Below, piece after piece: positions 1 through 12,107 of a stretch of 64,000 nt of DNA (the stretch's first letter is position 1; the number at the start of each line of letters is the position of its first letter). Made by a program: the position numbers and the translations under genes. The DNA is taken from contig NC_081406.1 of the NCBI RefSeq assembly GCF_030272615.1, positions 218,872,997 to 218,936,996 on the forward strand, in the 5' to 3' direction. Below the pieces are notes generated by a model. The model did no database searches and was not told where the DNA came from. It saw only the letters and a list, made by a program, of their open reading frames with translations. Source of the DNA: Cryptomeria japonica. Taxonomy: Eukaryota > Streptophyta > Pinopsida > Cupressales > Cupressaceae.

Positions 1-307
1 ATCCCTCTCTCCCTCTCCCCCTTCTCCCTCCCCCTCTCTAAATCTCTTTACCCTTCTCTCCCTTTCTCTCCCTCCCCATTTCCTCTTCTCTCCCTATCTA
101 TATCACTTTTACATTATCCCTTTCCACCCCCTGTCTCTCTCTCTCTATACTTCAATCTCCTCCCCTCTCCCTAATTACCTAATTACTCCCTATATCCCTT
201 TCCCCATCTCTCTCTTTCTCTCTTGATACTTCAATCTTCTCCCCTCTTCCTCTCCCCCTAATTACTCCCTAGATCCCTTTCCCTCTCTCTCTCTCTCTCT
301 CTCTCCC
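1..307. repeat. CT-rich low-complexity tract
   Basis: This stretch is almost pure pyrimidine on the plus strand, made of runs of CTCTCC and CCCTCT. It contains no coding sequence. The same kind of sequence resumes at 16566, immediately after solo LTR E0, so the two tracts were probably one repeat before E0 inserted. Confidence 0.9.
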
Positions 308-1471
308 TATTAGAAATACTTGTCTTAAGTTATCATTGATGTCAAACTCAATGATCCAGATTGGTCCAAATGTGTTACAGAATAGTGGAAGATAGGTATA
401 TGTTGTAGATGGAAGATTTTAGATGTTACTGATGTATTGCAGACATTTTTATTGCTCCAAAAATATGTACTTTCAATATGAGGATATATTTATCTTGATG
501 AGAGAGATTTGATGATCGTTGTGGCAATTGGTTTCATGCTTCGGTCATTCATGTAGTTAACTTATCTCAGAAGTACAATCCTTTGCATTTGTATTTTAAT
601 GCTGTTGTGGAAGTGAAATTTTTGATATGGTTGTTGTTATCAGTTGAGATTGTTGTACTCATGGTTTTGGTGCTCTAGAAGTCATGCTCCAAATGTTGTG
701 CTCGAGGAGTGTGTTTGGTTATACAATATTGAGCAGATCTTCATGCTCTGGTTTCTTAATTTCTTGATAACGATATTTTTATGTTTCACTGTTTATGTCT
801 TCAACCTCGTAATGCTGAGTTGGATCATGACCATGATGCTGTAGTAGCATATTATTGCAGAATTTGAAGGATATGCTTATTCTACGTCAAGCTAACCTTA
901 AGAGATTATGTTAATATTTAGCTCTAGTGATTGTAGCATGTGATTTGACCATTGAAGATATCATTTGGGAAAATGTTGTTAAAACTGAATTATTACATAT
1001 TCTTATTGTTACACCCATGTATGTGTATGATCACATTATGCTTGAGGTATGGTATGAGGTGAATGTGAATGAGAGAGAAATGTATGGTATGGATGAATTT
1101 AAATGAAGTGAAGAGTAAGGTGGCAAGTGATAAAGAAAAGAAGTTGGTACTAACTAATTAAAAGGGAAAGATAAATCTAGTGCAACAATGTTCCGGAGTA
1201 GGTAGATAGTGGGATGTTTTGTAGAGTTTTCTTAACTGGATCTTCTCCAAAGAATTAGTGTGTTGTTTGAGATTAATTGGAATTGATCCCATGCATATGT
1301 AATTTGGGCAATGAGCCCTTTGGGTTGCGAGCCCTCTAGCAGTGAGCCTCTTTTGTAATCCCATACAACTAGTTATATTATCTTGAGAGTTAACCCTCTT
1401 CATGGTTTTTCGTTTTTAGGTTTTCCACATATAAAAATTTGGTGACTCTCTTATGGTTATTTATGTTGTGC

Positions 1472-1547
1472 ACTTTCCTTCTTTTGCATATTTCAATTCA
1501 TGCTAAGATAAGTTTCAGATTATCAAAGCAATCCTTTTTTTTTTAAA
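1472..1547 (+). repeat. Direct repeat copy A flanking E2 (about 75 bp)
   Basis: This E0 LTR segment (beginning ACTTTCCTTCTTTTGC) is repeated almost identically at 16441-16515, directly after the E2 3' LTR. A normal LTR insertion duplicates about 5 bp; here about 75 bp of host LTR lies on both sides of E2. See the finding on the abnormal E2 left junction. Confidence 0.85.
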
Positions 1548-1903
1548 CACACAAGTAGATTCCCAAAATGGAATGTCCCCTTCTTGCCATCCTTAATCTT
1601 CTTCAAGTTATCTAGCAGTTCATCCTTGAGCCACACATAGGTATCAATTTTAGCATTTTTCTAAACCATCTCATATGTACTATGAATACATAGGCTAGAA
1701 ACAAAATTTAACCTATTTGCCTGTGTACCTCTATATCCAAATACCGTTCTTACATATTTCACATTTGCATCAGTGATATCATTAACCCTAAGAGATTTGT
1801 TATCAAATGTAGCTCTGGTTATGTCCATAACACCCTTGTTTGGTATCTTCTTCTTTTTGTCAAGCCTAGTATCAGTTGAGGGTAAACCAATAACTGCCTT
1901 GAT
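1548..1903 (-). pseudogene. Inverted fragment of a retroelement ORF2
   Basis: Read on the minus strand, this piece encodes residues homologous to the E2 ORF2 region at about 12515-12872 and the E3 region near 44210-44600. The shared motifs include VIGLPST, LRVNDI and, further on, WLKDELLDNLKKIK. It begins exactly at the outer end of the E2 5' LTR and stops inside a poly-T run. It lies opposite to E2. It is either a remnant of an older inverted copy or a fragment captured during E2 insertion. Confidence 0.8.
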
Positions 1904-2419
1904 TGTTGGCATTATACACTCACATGAGAATGGTTGATGTTGTCATTGATGGCAACCAACCAGTAACAGGATTCTACAGGTTCACTGGCAACACAAACAT
2001 CATTCACCGGCACCGGTAGGCACAACAAATTTATTCATCAGCATCTAGTTTACACTAGCAATGAAGCATACCGGCATCCAAGCCGACATGAGACAAGTTT
2101 TGTTTATGTGAAATGTAATGTGTAAGATGACATGATGTATTGTAAAGACTCATATATGTATGAGATCTTATAGGTCATTTTTGATATGGTATTATGTAGA
2201 AGATAGTGGAAAGATTTTGTAGTAAGGTAGATAGGTTATGTGAGTGAATGTCATTCACCAGAAGGTTTTTGGTTAAGGTTTCTAACAGAGCTTAAACTGG
2301 TACTGAATCAAGCATTATAGATGCTATTTTGAGCAATACATTGTCTTGGATTTAATTATCCATATGGTAGTTAGTGAGACTCTTTCATTGAGCAGTGAGC
2401 TCTAGGCTGTTGGCCTTGC
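1904..2419 (+). repeat. E2 5' LTR, first part
   Basis: Matches 15606 to about 16127 of the 3' LTR. It starts TGTTGGCATT and includes the conserved CATTGATGGCAACCA segment and a GCACCGGTAGGC motif. It is interrupted at 2419 by E1. Confidence 0.9.
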
Positions 2420-3571
2420 TGTTACTACTTATCAAGTTGCCATTAGTTTTTATATTCAAAGTCATACTATATACTCTAGTCGGTTAGCACTACCGAATCA
2501 TGCAATTGGTATACACAGAGAAGTCGGTATGCACAGTCTAGTTGGTTACAAAAGAAAGTAGTCACAGAACGTAGTACACACTGAGTTGTCTACCGAGTAT
2601 CTTTTTATGACTACCGAGCAATAAAGATGACACACCAAGTTGATATACACTGAGTGAAACATGTTACCAGATACATTGAACCTGGACATGCATATGAAAA
2701 TGTGTTACAAGATTGAGGCACATCTAACTGTTATTACATTGGAAATTGCACTAGAAGATTATGTATGATTTTAAGGTCAATCTAACCAATGAAATATTTT
2801 GTATAGTTATTCATTCGAGGAATCATGTTTGTAAGATCGAAGCAATGAATTGGATCACTGTCTTAAGAGATCTATTTATACAGCATGAGTTAAGGGTGTA
2901 CGTATGTATGTGTAAGAAGACTATTATAGAAACACAGAGGTCACCAAGAAGTTTTCAGAGAACAGTCGAAGAACAGAGTAAACATAAGGGTTTATCGAGT
3001 TACTATATGGGTTACCGAGGTATGCTATAAGCAAGGTAATCTATTTTAAGCACATAGAATTTTCTATAACATTTCAGATGTAAAGTTGGAGATATTTGTA
3101 ATGATTTCAATGTAATATTGTGAAGTTGAAAGAGAAAACTTTAATAGGGTAAAAGACTCTAATCAAGTCTATAAATTGTAAAGCCTCTAACTAGGTGCAA
3201 CATTCAGAATAAATGTTGTAAAATCCTTCAGTAAGGTAGATCTAACTGATCTTTTTACTCCTAACAGGGTAAGCTATCAAAAATATCTAAAATGTAGCTC
3301 TAACCGAGCACTCTTTATTATTGTAGTAGTGAAGTTGTGGGTGCCATCCCCACCGTAGTTTTTCTCTCTAACCAAGAGTTTCTGCATAACCAAAATATAT
3401 GTGTTATGGAGTGAATCATGTATGATTGTTATCTATTTGCTTTAACTTTATTTTATGTTACTGCACTATTTTGTTTATGCATAATAGTAAAGTTATTATT
3501 CAAGAAAAGTTTTGAAGTACTGATTCATCCCTCCCCTCTTAGTACATTAGCTTTCCATATTGGGCCTAACA
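2420..3571 (+). repeat. E1 5' LTR
   Basis: 1,152 bp, TGTTACTACTT to GGGCCTAACA. Compared with the 3' LTR the visible differences are mostly C/T and G/A transitions, often at CG or CNG positions, as expected from deamination of methylated cytosine. Confidence 0.95.
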
Positions 3572-3588
3572 ATTGGTATCAAAGCTTG
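3572..3588 (+). other. E1 primer-binding site (tRNA-iMet type)
   Basis: ATTGGTATCAAAGCTTG directly follows the 5' LTR. It resembles the TGGTATCAGAGC complement of the plant initiator-tRNA 3' end used by Copia elements, with a G-to-A change. Confidence 0.85.
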
Positions 3589-3633
3589 AATCTTGGAAAA
3601 GGGTTTAACTACCTAAAGAGAAAGATCTTATCA

Positions 3634-4986
3634 ATGGAAGACTATAAACAATCTTGGAGGATTGTATATCTGCAAGAAGAGCTGGATCATGCTAATCAAG
3701 TGATTGCAGACATGCAAAGGCAAATGCAAAAATTTCTGAAAGTAAGAAGAAGATTATTTGATGACTTGCAAGATTCTTAAGAGTTAGTGGAACAAATTGA
3801 GACATCATCTGAGAACAATATATTTGAAGAGATGGAAGAAATGATTGGAGTATTGAAAGAAAAGAACAAAGCATTGGCTGATCAAATAAAAGAAATGAAA
3901 AGAGAACAAGAACATTTCAGTACACAGATGACTAAAAATCTAGATGCATTGAGGATAGCTGAGGATAAAGCAAGAGATCTACACAGAGAGAAACAACAAC
4001 TTGAATTCTTAGTATCTAATAAAAATGATGAAATCATAAGGTTGACTGGGATTCAACAAAATATGATAGATCAACTAGGTTATGCACATCATGAAGCAAT
4101 TCTGAAGAATGATGAGAATCAAGCATTGAAACTTGAAGTATCAAGGTTGACTGATGAACTTGAAACAGAGAAGAAATCCAAAGAAACACAGAAGAAGAGT
4201 TATGAAGCATCAAAGATGTTGGATGAGCAATTGAATATAAGAAGACCCAACAAAGATGCAGGACTCAGTTACAAAGGAAAAGACTTTACCGAGAAAGGAA
4301 TTCATACTACCGAGAGAGGAGAATCATCAAAGCAAGCTGGAAACATGAATAACATCAAAAGAAAGAAGCCTATTTGCTACTATTGTAGAAATCAAGGTCA
4401 TACTACCAACATGTGCCAGATCAGAAAAGGTAAGCATCTAAATATCACTAAGTCCAATGGTTACTGTTACAATTGCAATAAATATGGTCACACATCTAAT
4501 CAATGTAGGACAAAGTCTGTTAACAACTATCAGAAGGCAAAATACAAAGGGTTTTGTAGAAACTGCAATAGATATGGACATAGTACTAAGAAGTACTGGC
4601 TTAAGCAAAAGAACTACATGTGGTCTGCACACTGAGCAAACACTAGAGGTTACCGAACTCACACAAATCCTTACCAACAATATGCAGTAGTACCATGGGA
4701 TTACAACACAAGGATATGGTGTGAATGTTGTGGAAGATATGGACATATTAGTGCCAAATTTTTTATAAGGTTTGGAATGAATAATCGAAGATCATGGAGA
4801 AATCCTGGTATGGCATGTTTTCATTGTCACAAAGTTGGACATTTAGCTAGAGATTGTAGAGATCAACCTAGAGCAAACACTGAAGAAATAAAAGAAAAAT
4901 TAAAGATGATTTGGAAAAAGAAGGAAATTGTGTCAAATGAAGAAAGCACATTACCTACCGAGTTAGGTGCACCTATTCCAAATTAA
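3634..4986 (+). pseudogene. E1 ORF1: coiled-coil protein with five CCHC zinc knuckles
   Basis: Unknown Gag-like nucleic-acid-binding protein of about 450 codons. The start is the first ATG after the PBS (MEDYKQSW). The first ~230 residues are rich in E, K, Q and L in heptad spacing and look like a long coiled coil; no capsid domain is recognised. The C-terminal half has five CX2CX4HX4C knuckles at about 4375, 4465, 4555, 4720 and 4815. The third has Tyr and the fourth Phe in place of the last Cys. In-frame stops at 3778 (TAA) and 4633 (TGA) break it, but no frameshift is needed. E2 and E3 carry the same kind of ORF1. The coil could mediate particle assembly and the knuckles RNA binding; both are inference. 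Confidence 0.8.
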
Positions 4987-5532
4987 TCAGAAAAGGTATG
5001 AAGGGTCTACATTCTCTGAAGGTTAAAATCATAACAGTTCCTATTCTATTATGTACTAAATTTAGAATCTGCATAGTTAAGATGCATTAGTAAATTTGAA
5101 ATTCTATCAAAAGTACTTTATAGAAAACCTATCAAGTTGGTGAATACAGGAAGCCTATCAAGTCGGTAAATGAAGGAAATTTGGTTACTCGGTTAAAACA
5201 AAAAAAGGAGAGTAAATTGGTTAAAGGTAAACCAAGTGCATTTAATGTTTTGACCTAACCCACACAGAGCTCGATAAGGTATTTTGTGTACTTAAAAGAA
5301 TTTTTGCGGTCATTTACATTCACCAAGTTTTTGAAAGAGCAGAGTAGCGAATCAAGGCGATCAAACTTCATTCAAACCGAATTTCAAGGTATTTACATAA
5401 AATCTCATCGCATTGTCAAGCTAGTTTACCGATCTTATCAAATTACTATTATCTGCTGAGTGTGAAGCGTTTGTCATTTGTAAACTGTCAAACCCTAAGG
5501 ATAGTTTGCTAAGTTTTTTCCTAAAATCTATA
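4987..5532 (+). other. E1 spacer between ORF1 and ORF2
   Basis: About 545 bp with no supported coding sequence. It holds several degenerate GTCGGT/CCGGT-like motifs of the kind also common in the LTRs. Confidence 0.6.
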
Positions 5533-8500
5533 ATGGCACCCAAGATCCAAGATCCCATAGTTGTTAAGAATGTGGAGAAACCCTCAGTGAAATATACTTT
5601 GACTCCTAAAGTCACCTCTGAACCGGATGACAAAACTGCCTTTTCACTCATCCCGGATTGAGTTTTGTTAGTTGAAGATGTTAGATTCTTCACCAAATGT
5701 CGTGTTGAAGAACTCGGTCATGTTGAGATTAGAGACACCTATGATGAATTATGTACCGATGGTGTATTAAATAGCAAGTATGAACACATCAGAATCTAGG
5801 GATTGACTGAAGCCCTAACCTACCCTCGTGTGTTCAAGCCCCAATGGGTTAAGTTTGTTTTGAGTAGAGTTTATGATGATTTCATGTGGCTAGAAGAGCA
5901 ACCATTCAAAATCACCAAGGAAATCATTCATGTGATCACCGGATATCCTATCTATGATCATGCACGAGCTCAGAAGATGATATCACAAAAGGAGTTAATC
6001 AGCTTAACTGGAGTAGAATCTGATTACAAAGGATTAAAACTAAACAATGTCATTGATGTAGAACTTAAGTTTTCCATTAGAGTAATCGGTTACTATTTCT
6101 TCCAATCAAGAAGGGAAAACAGTGTACCCTATGCAGCAGTTGACTTAGCCTATAAAATTGTGAAAAAGGGAATGAAAGTTGACTTATGTGAAGTGTTATT
6201 GAAGAACTTGTTTGAGAACCTGAACACAATAAGGAAGCCGAAGAAGAACAACTTGAAAAATACACTGAAGTTTGGTTCACTTTGAGAAATTCTTTCCATC
6301 AGTCGGTAAAGTAGTTTGGGAGCTACACCAACCAATCACCCATCAGATTAATGACTTTATCAAGAAGTTGGGAGATAATTTCAATGATATAATGGATGAC
6401 TACTTCAGCAAATTTCAAGAGAAGATGCACAACAGGTACTAGATTCCACCCCAGCTAGTAGAGAAATATAAAGATGATATATGCTTTGAGGTAGATACTG
6501 ATTACTATTATGTGAATGCTGTGGAACCAAGGAATCAATCTTTGCCACCAATAGGTTATGAGATTGACTTTGATATCACACAACAACAAATTGATGCATA
6601 TCTTACATTACCAAGACATGCTACCGAGCTAAGATATGGAACTTATGAAGAAGTTAAGGAAAAGGTAAAAATGAGCATTGTAGTACCCAAGGCTACAAGA
6701 AAGGCTACAAAGATGATAAAGGTTTTATCTAAGAAATTCAGAGAAGAATCTTCCTCTACACCTGTCAAAGGCACTCTTGCCATCACCGAAGAGGAATCAA
6801 AAGCTCAAGAGGCAACAATAACATTGAGCACCGAACTGCCTAAGGGTAAAGTATTGAAAAGAAAGAAACTAGACACTTCAAAGGCCCTACTGACTCCACC
6901 AACAAAGAGACCTAACACTAGAGCATTAGCTGTATCACTGAGTAAGAAACAAAAGAGTGTTACTACTCCCAAGGTAACCAAGACCTACAAGAAATCTACT
7001 CGGAGACTCATTCGGGCAAAAGAGTCTAGTGATATAGAATCTGAGGATGCCAACAAATTCCAGATTGTAAAGAGCAAGAAGGTAAATATACATAGTGTTG
7101 AAAACTTCTCTGCCAATCTAAAAGAATATGGTGTATTTGTAGGATTTAGATATGTCAAGTATGAGACTAGGAATAATGATGAGAAGAGACAAATTAAAGA
7201 AGCTGTTATTTGCACACTTCTAAAGTTTCGGCTAGCTTCATTAGAACTAGTAAAGTCACTTCCAAATGAACTTTACTTGCATATTGATAATAGGTGGAAA
7301 TATGCAATGGACTCAGAGAAACAAATTAGAGAAAGAAGTCTAGTCCATCTATTTCCTGATATGTCTATAGCAGAAATAAAGGAACATTTGACAACCTACA
7401 ATTCAAAATTTCTTGTCAAACAAAGAGCCTTAAAACTAACGAATGGGCTATATATTGATGTAGAGAATGAGACAAAAGCAAAATGGTAGGATATCTTCAA
7501 AACTAAGGATGTTGGTGAACAATCTAAAGTTGAAATTTTTGATGTCACCGAACATGATCTTGATGTCACCGAGCAAGGTCCTGATGCTACCAAGTAAGAC
7601 CCGGTTGACACTATTCAAATTGATGAAGATGTCATGGATGCAGAAGCACTGGAGTAGGAAATGATCGAAGGCACTACATATGCAAAACTTGTATCTAGTG
7701 AATCCATTTTAGAATAAGTTCAGCCTTACCCACCAATCAATCAACCTATCTCTACCAAAGCTCCTCAGGATACATCACAAGGCACTGAAGGTCACAAGTC
7801 TGAAGCAACAGAAGGTACAAATCAACAAAAGACCTCTCAAGAACCCTCGAGCACTGAAAATGTAGCAGTTGAGACACCTAGCATCGAGACATCGAAAGAC
7901 ACTGCAATAGCTATAGGAACCAACCAAAGTGTTGCCTCTACCGAGAAACCTACTGAGGGTCAACAAGCCTCTCAAGCTATTGTCTTGGTCCAACCAACCA
8001 AAGGTAAAGAGAAGAAGGTGAAAAAGCATAGTTTCAAAGTTGATTTATCTAAACCAATAGTGTTGCCCAATGTGGATATCTCAAAATTAAAGGGGCAAGC
8101 ACTTATTGATTTTGGTGAACTATGCAAAGCAAAGGCTGAATAAGAAAAACAGATGGCCATCTGCATTAAACTGGATGAACTCCTTAATCAAATAGAAACA
8201 TCAGGAGTAGATGCATCTGAGTACTTGGGCAAGCTAAAAGACAAGGAGCTTACTGCAAAAATGATAGAAGAAGTACAAAAAGTTCTAGCTATTGGGAAAG
8301 TTAAGCTTGTCAAATTCATTGTTGAGTTGTCCCCTCAACTCAAGCATATTCTTTATTTATTTTAGAAAATTTGCACATTTTCTATATTCATTAAAGATAT
8401 CAAGAATAAAAATGATGCAATTGAGAAAGAGATCACCGATCTCTCAAATAAGTTGACCACTGAGCCCAATTCAGTTCAGAATTTTTATACAAAGCTTCAA

Positions 8501-8806
8501 CAGCTCATGGCTCAACAACTGGAACTAAGAAATGAAGAACATAAAATCAGGATGGATATAATGACACTCCAGACATTATTCCTTCCTCATATTTCATCAG
8601 TTCAAGAACAGATTAACCGAGCTACATGCCTATCTACTACACAAGAGGGAAGCACTCTTGATGGCTTAATATCCCTATTGGCTGATTTTCAAGCACAAAC
8701 TTCTTTAATGGAAAGTGTAAAGGATGCACTCTCTATCGCACTCACTGATGCTCGGAAGAAGTATAAATCTATTTTTGATCAGTTACTGCCCCCGGATGGA
8801 AATTAA
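5533..8806 (+). pseudogene. E1 ORF2: unknown large protein
   Basis: About 1,090 codons from ATG 5533 (MAPKIQDP) to a stop at 8804. The frame is broken by stops at 5659, 5797, 6440, 7487 and several later positions, and by one frameshift near 6270-6285. Residues ~110-140 contain VLSRVYDDFMWLE followed by KITKEIIHVITGYP, the motif pair shared with E2 and E3 ORF2. The centre is Lys/Arg-rich (possible nuclear localisation). Next comes a conserved block around ELYLHIDNRWK...IAEIKEHL, then a Thr/Glu/Ser-rich linker and a helical C-terminus. The ITKE..VTG.P motif recalls plant-mobile-domain or putative plant transposon proteins, but I cannot assign a family. No catalytic motif is visible. Confidence 0.75.
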
Positions 8807-9161
8807 GTTTTTGATGTTTGTCAAAAAGGGGGTGATACTATATAAAGGGAGTAATATAATATATTGAAGGAGTGATATAGTTTTTGTGATATAGTTTTGA
8901 TACAGTATTTGGAGTATTGTATACAAGGGGAGTATACTGAGCAAAGTATGCAGAGTATCCAAGGACAGTAAGCAGAGCACAGAAGCAAAGAACCGAGCAT
9001 ATAAAATCAGAGTTCTGTATAGTATAATGATAAGGGGAGTATATCTGAATATACTATTTCATTGACTATTGTATATATTGTCAAGTATAGTCATTTTGCA
9101 AAGTATATAGATTTTTAAGTTATGACTTTGAAAGTAGTTTTGTCAAACATCTCAACTAATG
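8807..9161 (+). other. E1 3' noncoding region
   Basis: No ORF. It contains two purine-rich tracts upstream of the main PPT (AAAAAGGGGGTGATAC near 8825 and AAGGGGAGTATAC near 8927) and repeats of the type AGTATA/GTATAC, suggesting a multi-PPT layout. Confidence 0.6.
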
Positions 9162-9175
9162 TGAAAAGGGGAGAT
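9162..9175 (+). other. E1 polypurine tract
   Basis: TGAAAAGGGGAGAT immediately precedes the 3' LTR; the expected primer site for plus-strand DNA synthesis. Confidence 0.85.
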
Positions 9176-10329
9176 TGCTACTACTTATCAAGTTGCCATT
9201 AGTTTTTATATTCAAAGTCATACTATATACTCTAGTCGGTTAGCACTACCAAATTATGCAGTCGGTATACATAGAGAAGTTGATATGCACAGTCTAGTTG
9301 GTTAAAGAAGAAAGTAGTCATAGAATGTAGTACACATTGAGTTGTCTACCGAGTATCTTTTTATGACTACTGAGCAGTAAAGATGACACACCGAGTTGAT
9401 ATACACCGAGTGAAACATGTTACCAGATACATTGAACTTGGACATGCATATGAAAACGTGTTACAAGATCAAGGCACATCTAATAGTTATTACATTGGAA
9501 ATTGCACTAGAAGATTGTGTATGATTTTAAGGTCAATCTAACCAATGAAATATTTTGTATAGTTATTCATTCAAGGAATCATGTTTGTAAGATCGAAGCA
9601 ATGAATTGGATCACCGTCTTAAGAGATCTATTTATACAACATGAGTTAAGGGTGTACGTATGTATGTGTAAGAAGACTATTAAAGAGACACAGAGGTCAC
9701 CGAGAAGGTTTTCAGAGAATAGTCGAAGAATAGAGTAAACAGAAGGGTTTACCAAGTTACTATATGGGTTACTGAGGTATGCTATAAGCAAGGTAATCTA
9801 TTCTAAGCACATAGAATCTACTATAACATTTTTCAGATGTAAAGTTGTAGATATTTGTAATGATTTTATTGTAATATTTTGAAGTTGAAAGAGAATCCTT
9901 TAATAGGGTAAAAGATTCTAATCAAGTCTATAAATTGTAAAGCCTCTAACTAGGTGTAGCATTCAGAATAAATGTTGTAAAATCCTTTAGCAAGGTAGAT
10001 CTAACTGATCTTGTTACTCCTAATAGGGTAAGCTATCAGAAATAGCTAAAATGTAGCTCTAACCGAGCACTCTTTATTATTGTAGTAGTGAAGTTGTGGG
10101 TGCCATCCCCACCATAGTTTTTCTCTCTAACCAAGAGATCTGCGTAACCAAAATATATGTGTTATGGAGTGAATCATGTATGATTGTTATCTATTTGCTT
10201 TAACTTTATTTTATGTTACTGCACTATTTTGTTTATGCATAACAGTAAAGTTATTATTCAAGAAAAGTTTTGAAGTACTGATTCACCCCTCCCCTCTCAA
10301 TACATTAGCTTTCCATATTGGGCCTAACA
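9176..10329 (+). repeat. E1 3' LTR
   Basis: 1,154 bp, TGCTACTACTT to GGGCCTAACA, closely matching 2420-3571. Confidence 0.95.
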
Positions 10330-10630
10330 CTTGTCACATGTGTAGAACCCTATTGTAAGTAATATTTATTCATATTGGCTAGTGAGTAAATATTTTGGGT
10401 CACAAATACCATCGAGGTTTTTCTCTTACCAGGTTTCCTTGCCAAAATATTTTGTGTTATGGTGTGCATTTATATTGTCTCTGTTATTTCTCTTTGTTGC
10501 ATTATTACTTGTTTACTGGTACATTAATTTGGGTTGCAAAGTTATAAATACATTCAAATATTCCATTAACTAGCTAGACACTGATTCACCCCCCCTCTTA
10601 GTGTCTTTGGGACTATCATTGTATCTAACA
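10330..10630 (+). repeat. E2 5' LTR, second part
   Basis: Continues the E2 5' LTR after E1 and matches about 16133-16439 of the 3' LTR. It ends ATCTAACA just before the PBS. Confidence 0.9.
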
Positions 10631-10648
10631 ATTGGTATTAGAGCCTGG
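10631..10648 (+). other. E2 primer-binding site (tRNA-iMet type)
   Basis: ATTGGTATTAGAGCCTGG follows the LTR end. It matches the TGGTATCAGAGCCTGG initiator-tRNA complement with one C-to-T change. Confidence 0.88.
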
Positions 10649-10701
10649 TCCTCTATTTGTGAAAGCCTAACAGCTTGAGGAAGATTTTGAAATCGGTACT
10701 G

Positions 10702-11802
10702 ATGGAGAGTTTGAGAAAGAGTTGGAAGGAGCTCTTGAAGATTTTGATGCAAAAAAATTGAAGAATATCAAACTTGAAGATGATCTGAGGACTGCCCAGG
10801 AATTCATTAAAGGAGAACCTGGTTATAGCACAAAACAAGAGGAAGGAACTTCATGAGAAAATGCAGAAACATGATGATGAAAAGGAAACTCTTAGAGATA
10901 TTGCAGAGAAGTTGAGGCAAGAGAACACTAACATGAGGAATGAAATGCAAGATTTAACCATGAGGCTATGTAAGGATATTGAATATAGGAGAAGAATGAA
11001 GAAAACTTGACTAGGAGACTTAATGATGGAGCAAATGAAAATATGAGACTTTGTAATGAAAATAATGTGCTAAAGACAAATCTAATTCACATGCAACATG
11101 CTAAAGAGGAGCTTAGGAGACAAATTGACATTCTAGAAAATGAGTTGATCACTACAAATGAACACAAAGACAAATTCAAGAAAAGTTCAGAAAGACTTGA
11201 TGACATGCTGAAAAGATAGAAACCTGATGGAGATACAATTGGACTTGGATTTGAACATGGAGAAAGTTTTGGGATTGCAAATAATCAAAATTATAGAAAA
11301 CTAGTATGACAACCTAATGCTTATAAATTTAATGGTAAATGTTTTAATTGCAACAAATTTGGTCATAGAGAAAATCAGTGCATATTTAGAAATAATCAGA
11401 ATACAAATTTACCCACCGGTCAATGTTCCAAATGCAATAAAGTTGGTCATAACTCAGAAAATTATAGAATGAATGTGAAAGGTTATGTTTGTGGTAGATT
11501 TGGACATTTATCTAATCAATGCCGAACACAAACCGGTCAAGGATATGGAAAGACTATTCAGAGGAATAATGTAACTTGTTATGCATGTAACAAGATTGGA
11601 TATGTTGCAAAAATTTGTAGAAGCAAGACTATACCGGTGAAAATAAAGGATCTAATGAGAAAGGAAAGGAAAAGTAAATGAAATAAAGCAAGAATTTTAA
11701 AAACAATGGATTAAGAAGAGAGATCAGAGAGTTGATGAATCTATCTCTGCACCGGTAGAATAGAGTAACCCTCTACCGCTAGGAGATTCTTCATCTAACT
11801 AA
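10702..11802 (+). pseudogene. E2 ORF1: coiled-coil/zinc-knuckle protein
   Basis: Homologous to E3 ORF1 (32618-33730) over its whole length. The N-terminal part is a Glu/Lys/Asn-rich coiled coil (RRLNDGANENMRLCNENN at about 11012 is the clearest match to E3). Four knuckles follow near 11340, 11424, 11480 and 11577. The first is intact (CFNCNKFGHRENQC), the second ends in Tyr, the third has lost its first Cys (now Gly) and the fourth has Tyr in place of His. Stops and frameshifts, including one soon after the start, make it a pseudogene. The ATG is chosen by alignment with E3. Confidence 0.72.
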
Positions 11803-12107
11803 GGAATAATCCTTAGGGGGTATGGCAAAAAATTGAAAATTGTGCCTTCTACCCTCGCTTCATGGTAAGAAGTTATATTTCTTCTTTACCGGTAGATATG
11901 TTAAGATTTCATTTAACCGACAAGCATTTAATGCAGTTGTTGAAGAAATTTTTGGTTATAAAGCACCAGAAAACCCTCATTTCAATTCACCAAGCATCCA
12001 AGCATTCAAAGAGCGCAAAGAGAGAGAAAAGACATCCTAAGACAAAGTAGCAAGGTGATTTTAGGCATTCAAGGATTTCACAAGTCAAAAGATATTTATC
12101 TTCCGAA
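11803..12107 (+). other. E2 spacer between ORF1 and ORF2
   Basis: About 300 bp without an ORF I can support. It is alignable with E3 33731-34035 (shared CCCTCG..TTGATGGT-like and TTCTTTACCGGTA segments), so it may carry a conserved signal for ORF2 expression. Confidence 0.55.

Larger units (their letters stand above)
2420..10329 (+). mobile_element. E1: LTR retrotransposon without pol
   Basis: A complete element of 7.9 kb with LTRs at 2420-3571 and 9176-10329, PBS at 3572 and PPT ending at 9175. It sits in the 5' LTR of E2. The flanks are CTTGC (2415-2419) and CTTGT (10330-10334), a 5-bp TSD with one mismatch. The 5.6-kb interior encodes a coiled-coil/CCHC protein and a second protein of about 1,090 residues. 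No retroviral enzyme can be found in any frame, so it must have depended on enzymes supplied in trans. Confidence 0.9.

Noticed and set aside
1661-1912. Minus-strand open frame as a separate host gene
   Set aside because: It matches E2/E3 ORF2 and stops at the LTR edge, so it is a retroelement fragment.
3572-3588. tRNA-like sequence at the PBS sites
   Set aside because: Only the complement of a tRNA 3' end is present; no cloverleaf or promoter boxes, so not tRNA genes.
4438-4746. Antisense open frame opposite the E1 zinc knuckles
   Set aside because: Shadow of the Cys-codon pattern of the sense ORF1.
3572-9175. Hidden pol domains in E1
   Set aside because: I looked for DSG/DTG protease, HHCC and DDE integrase, YVDD/FIDD RT and RNase H motifs on both strands and found none.
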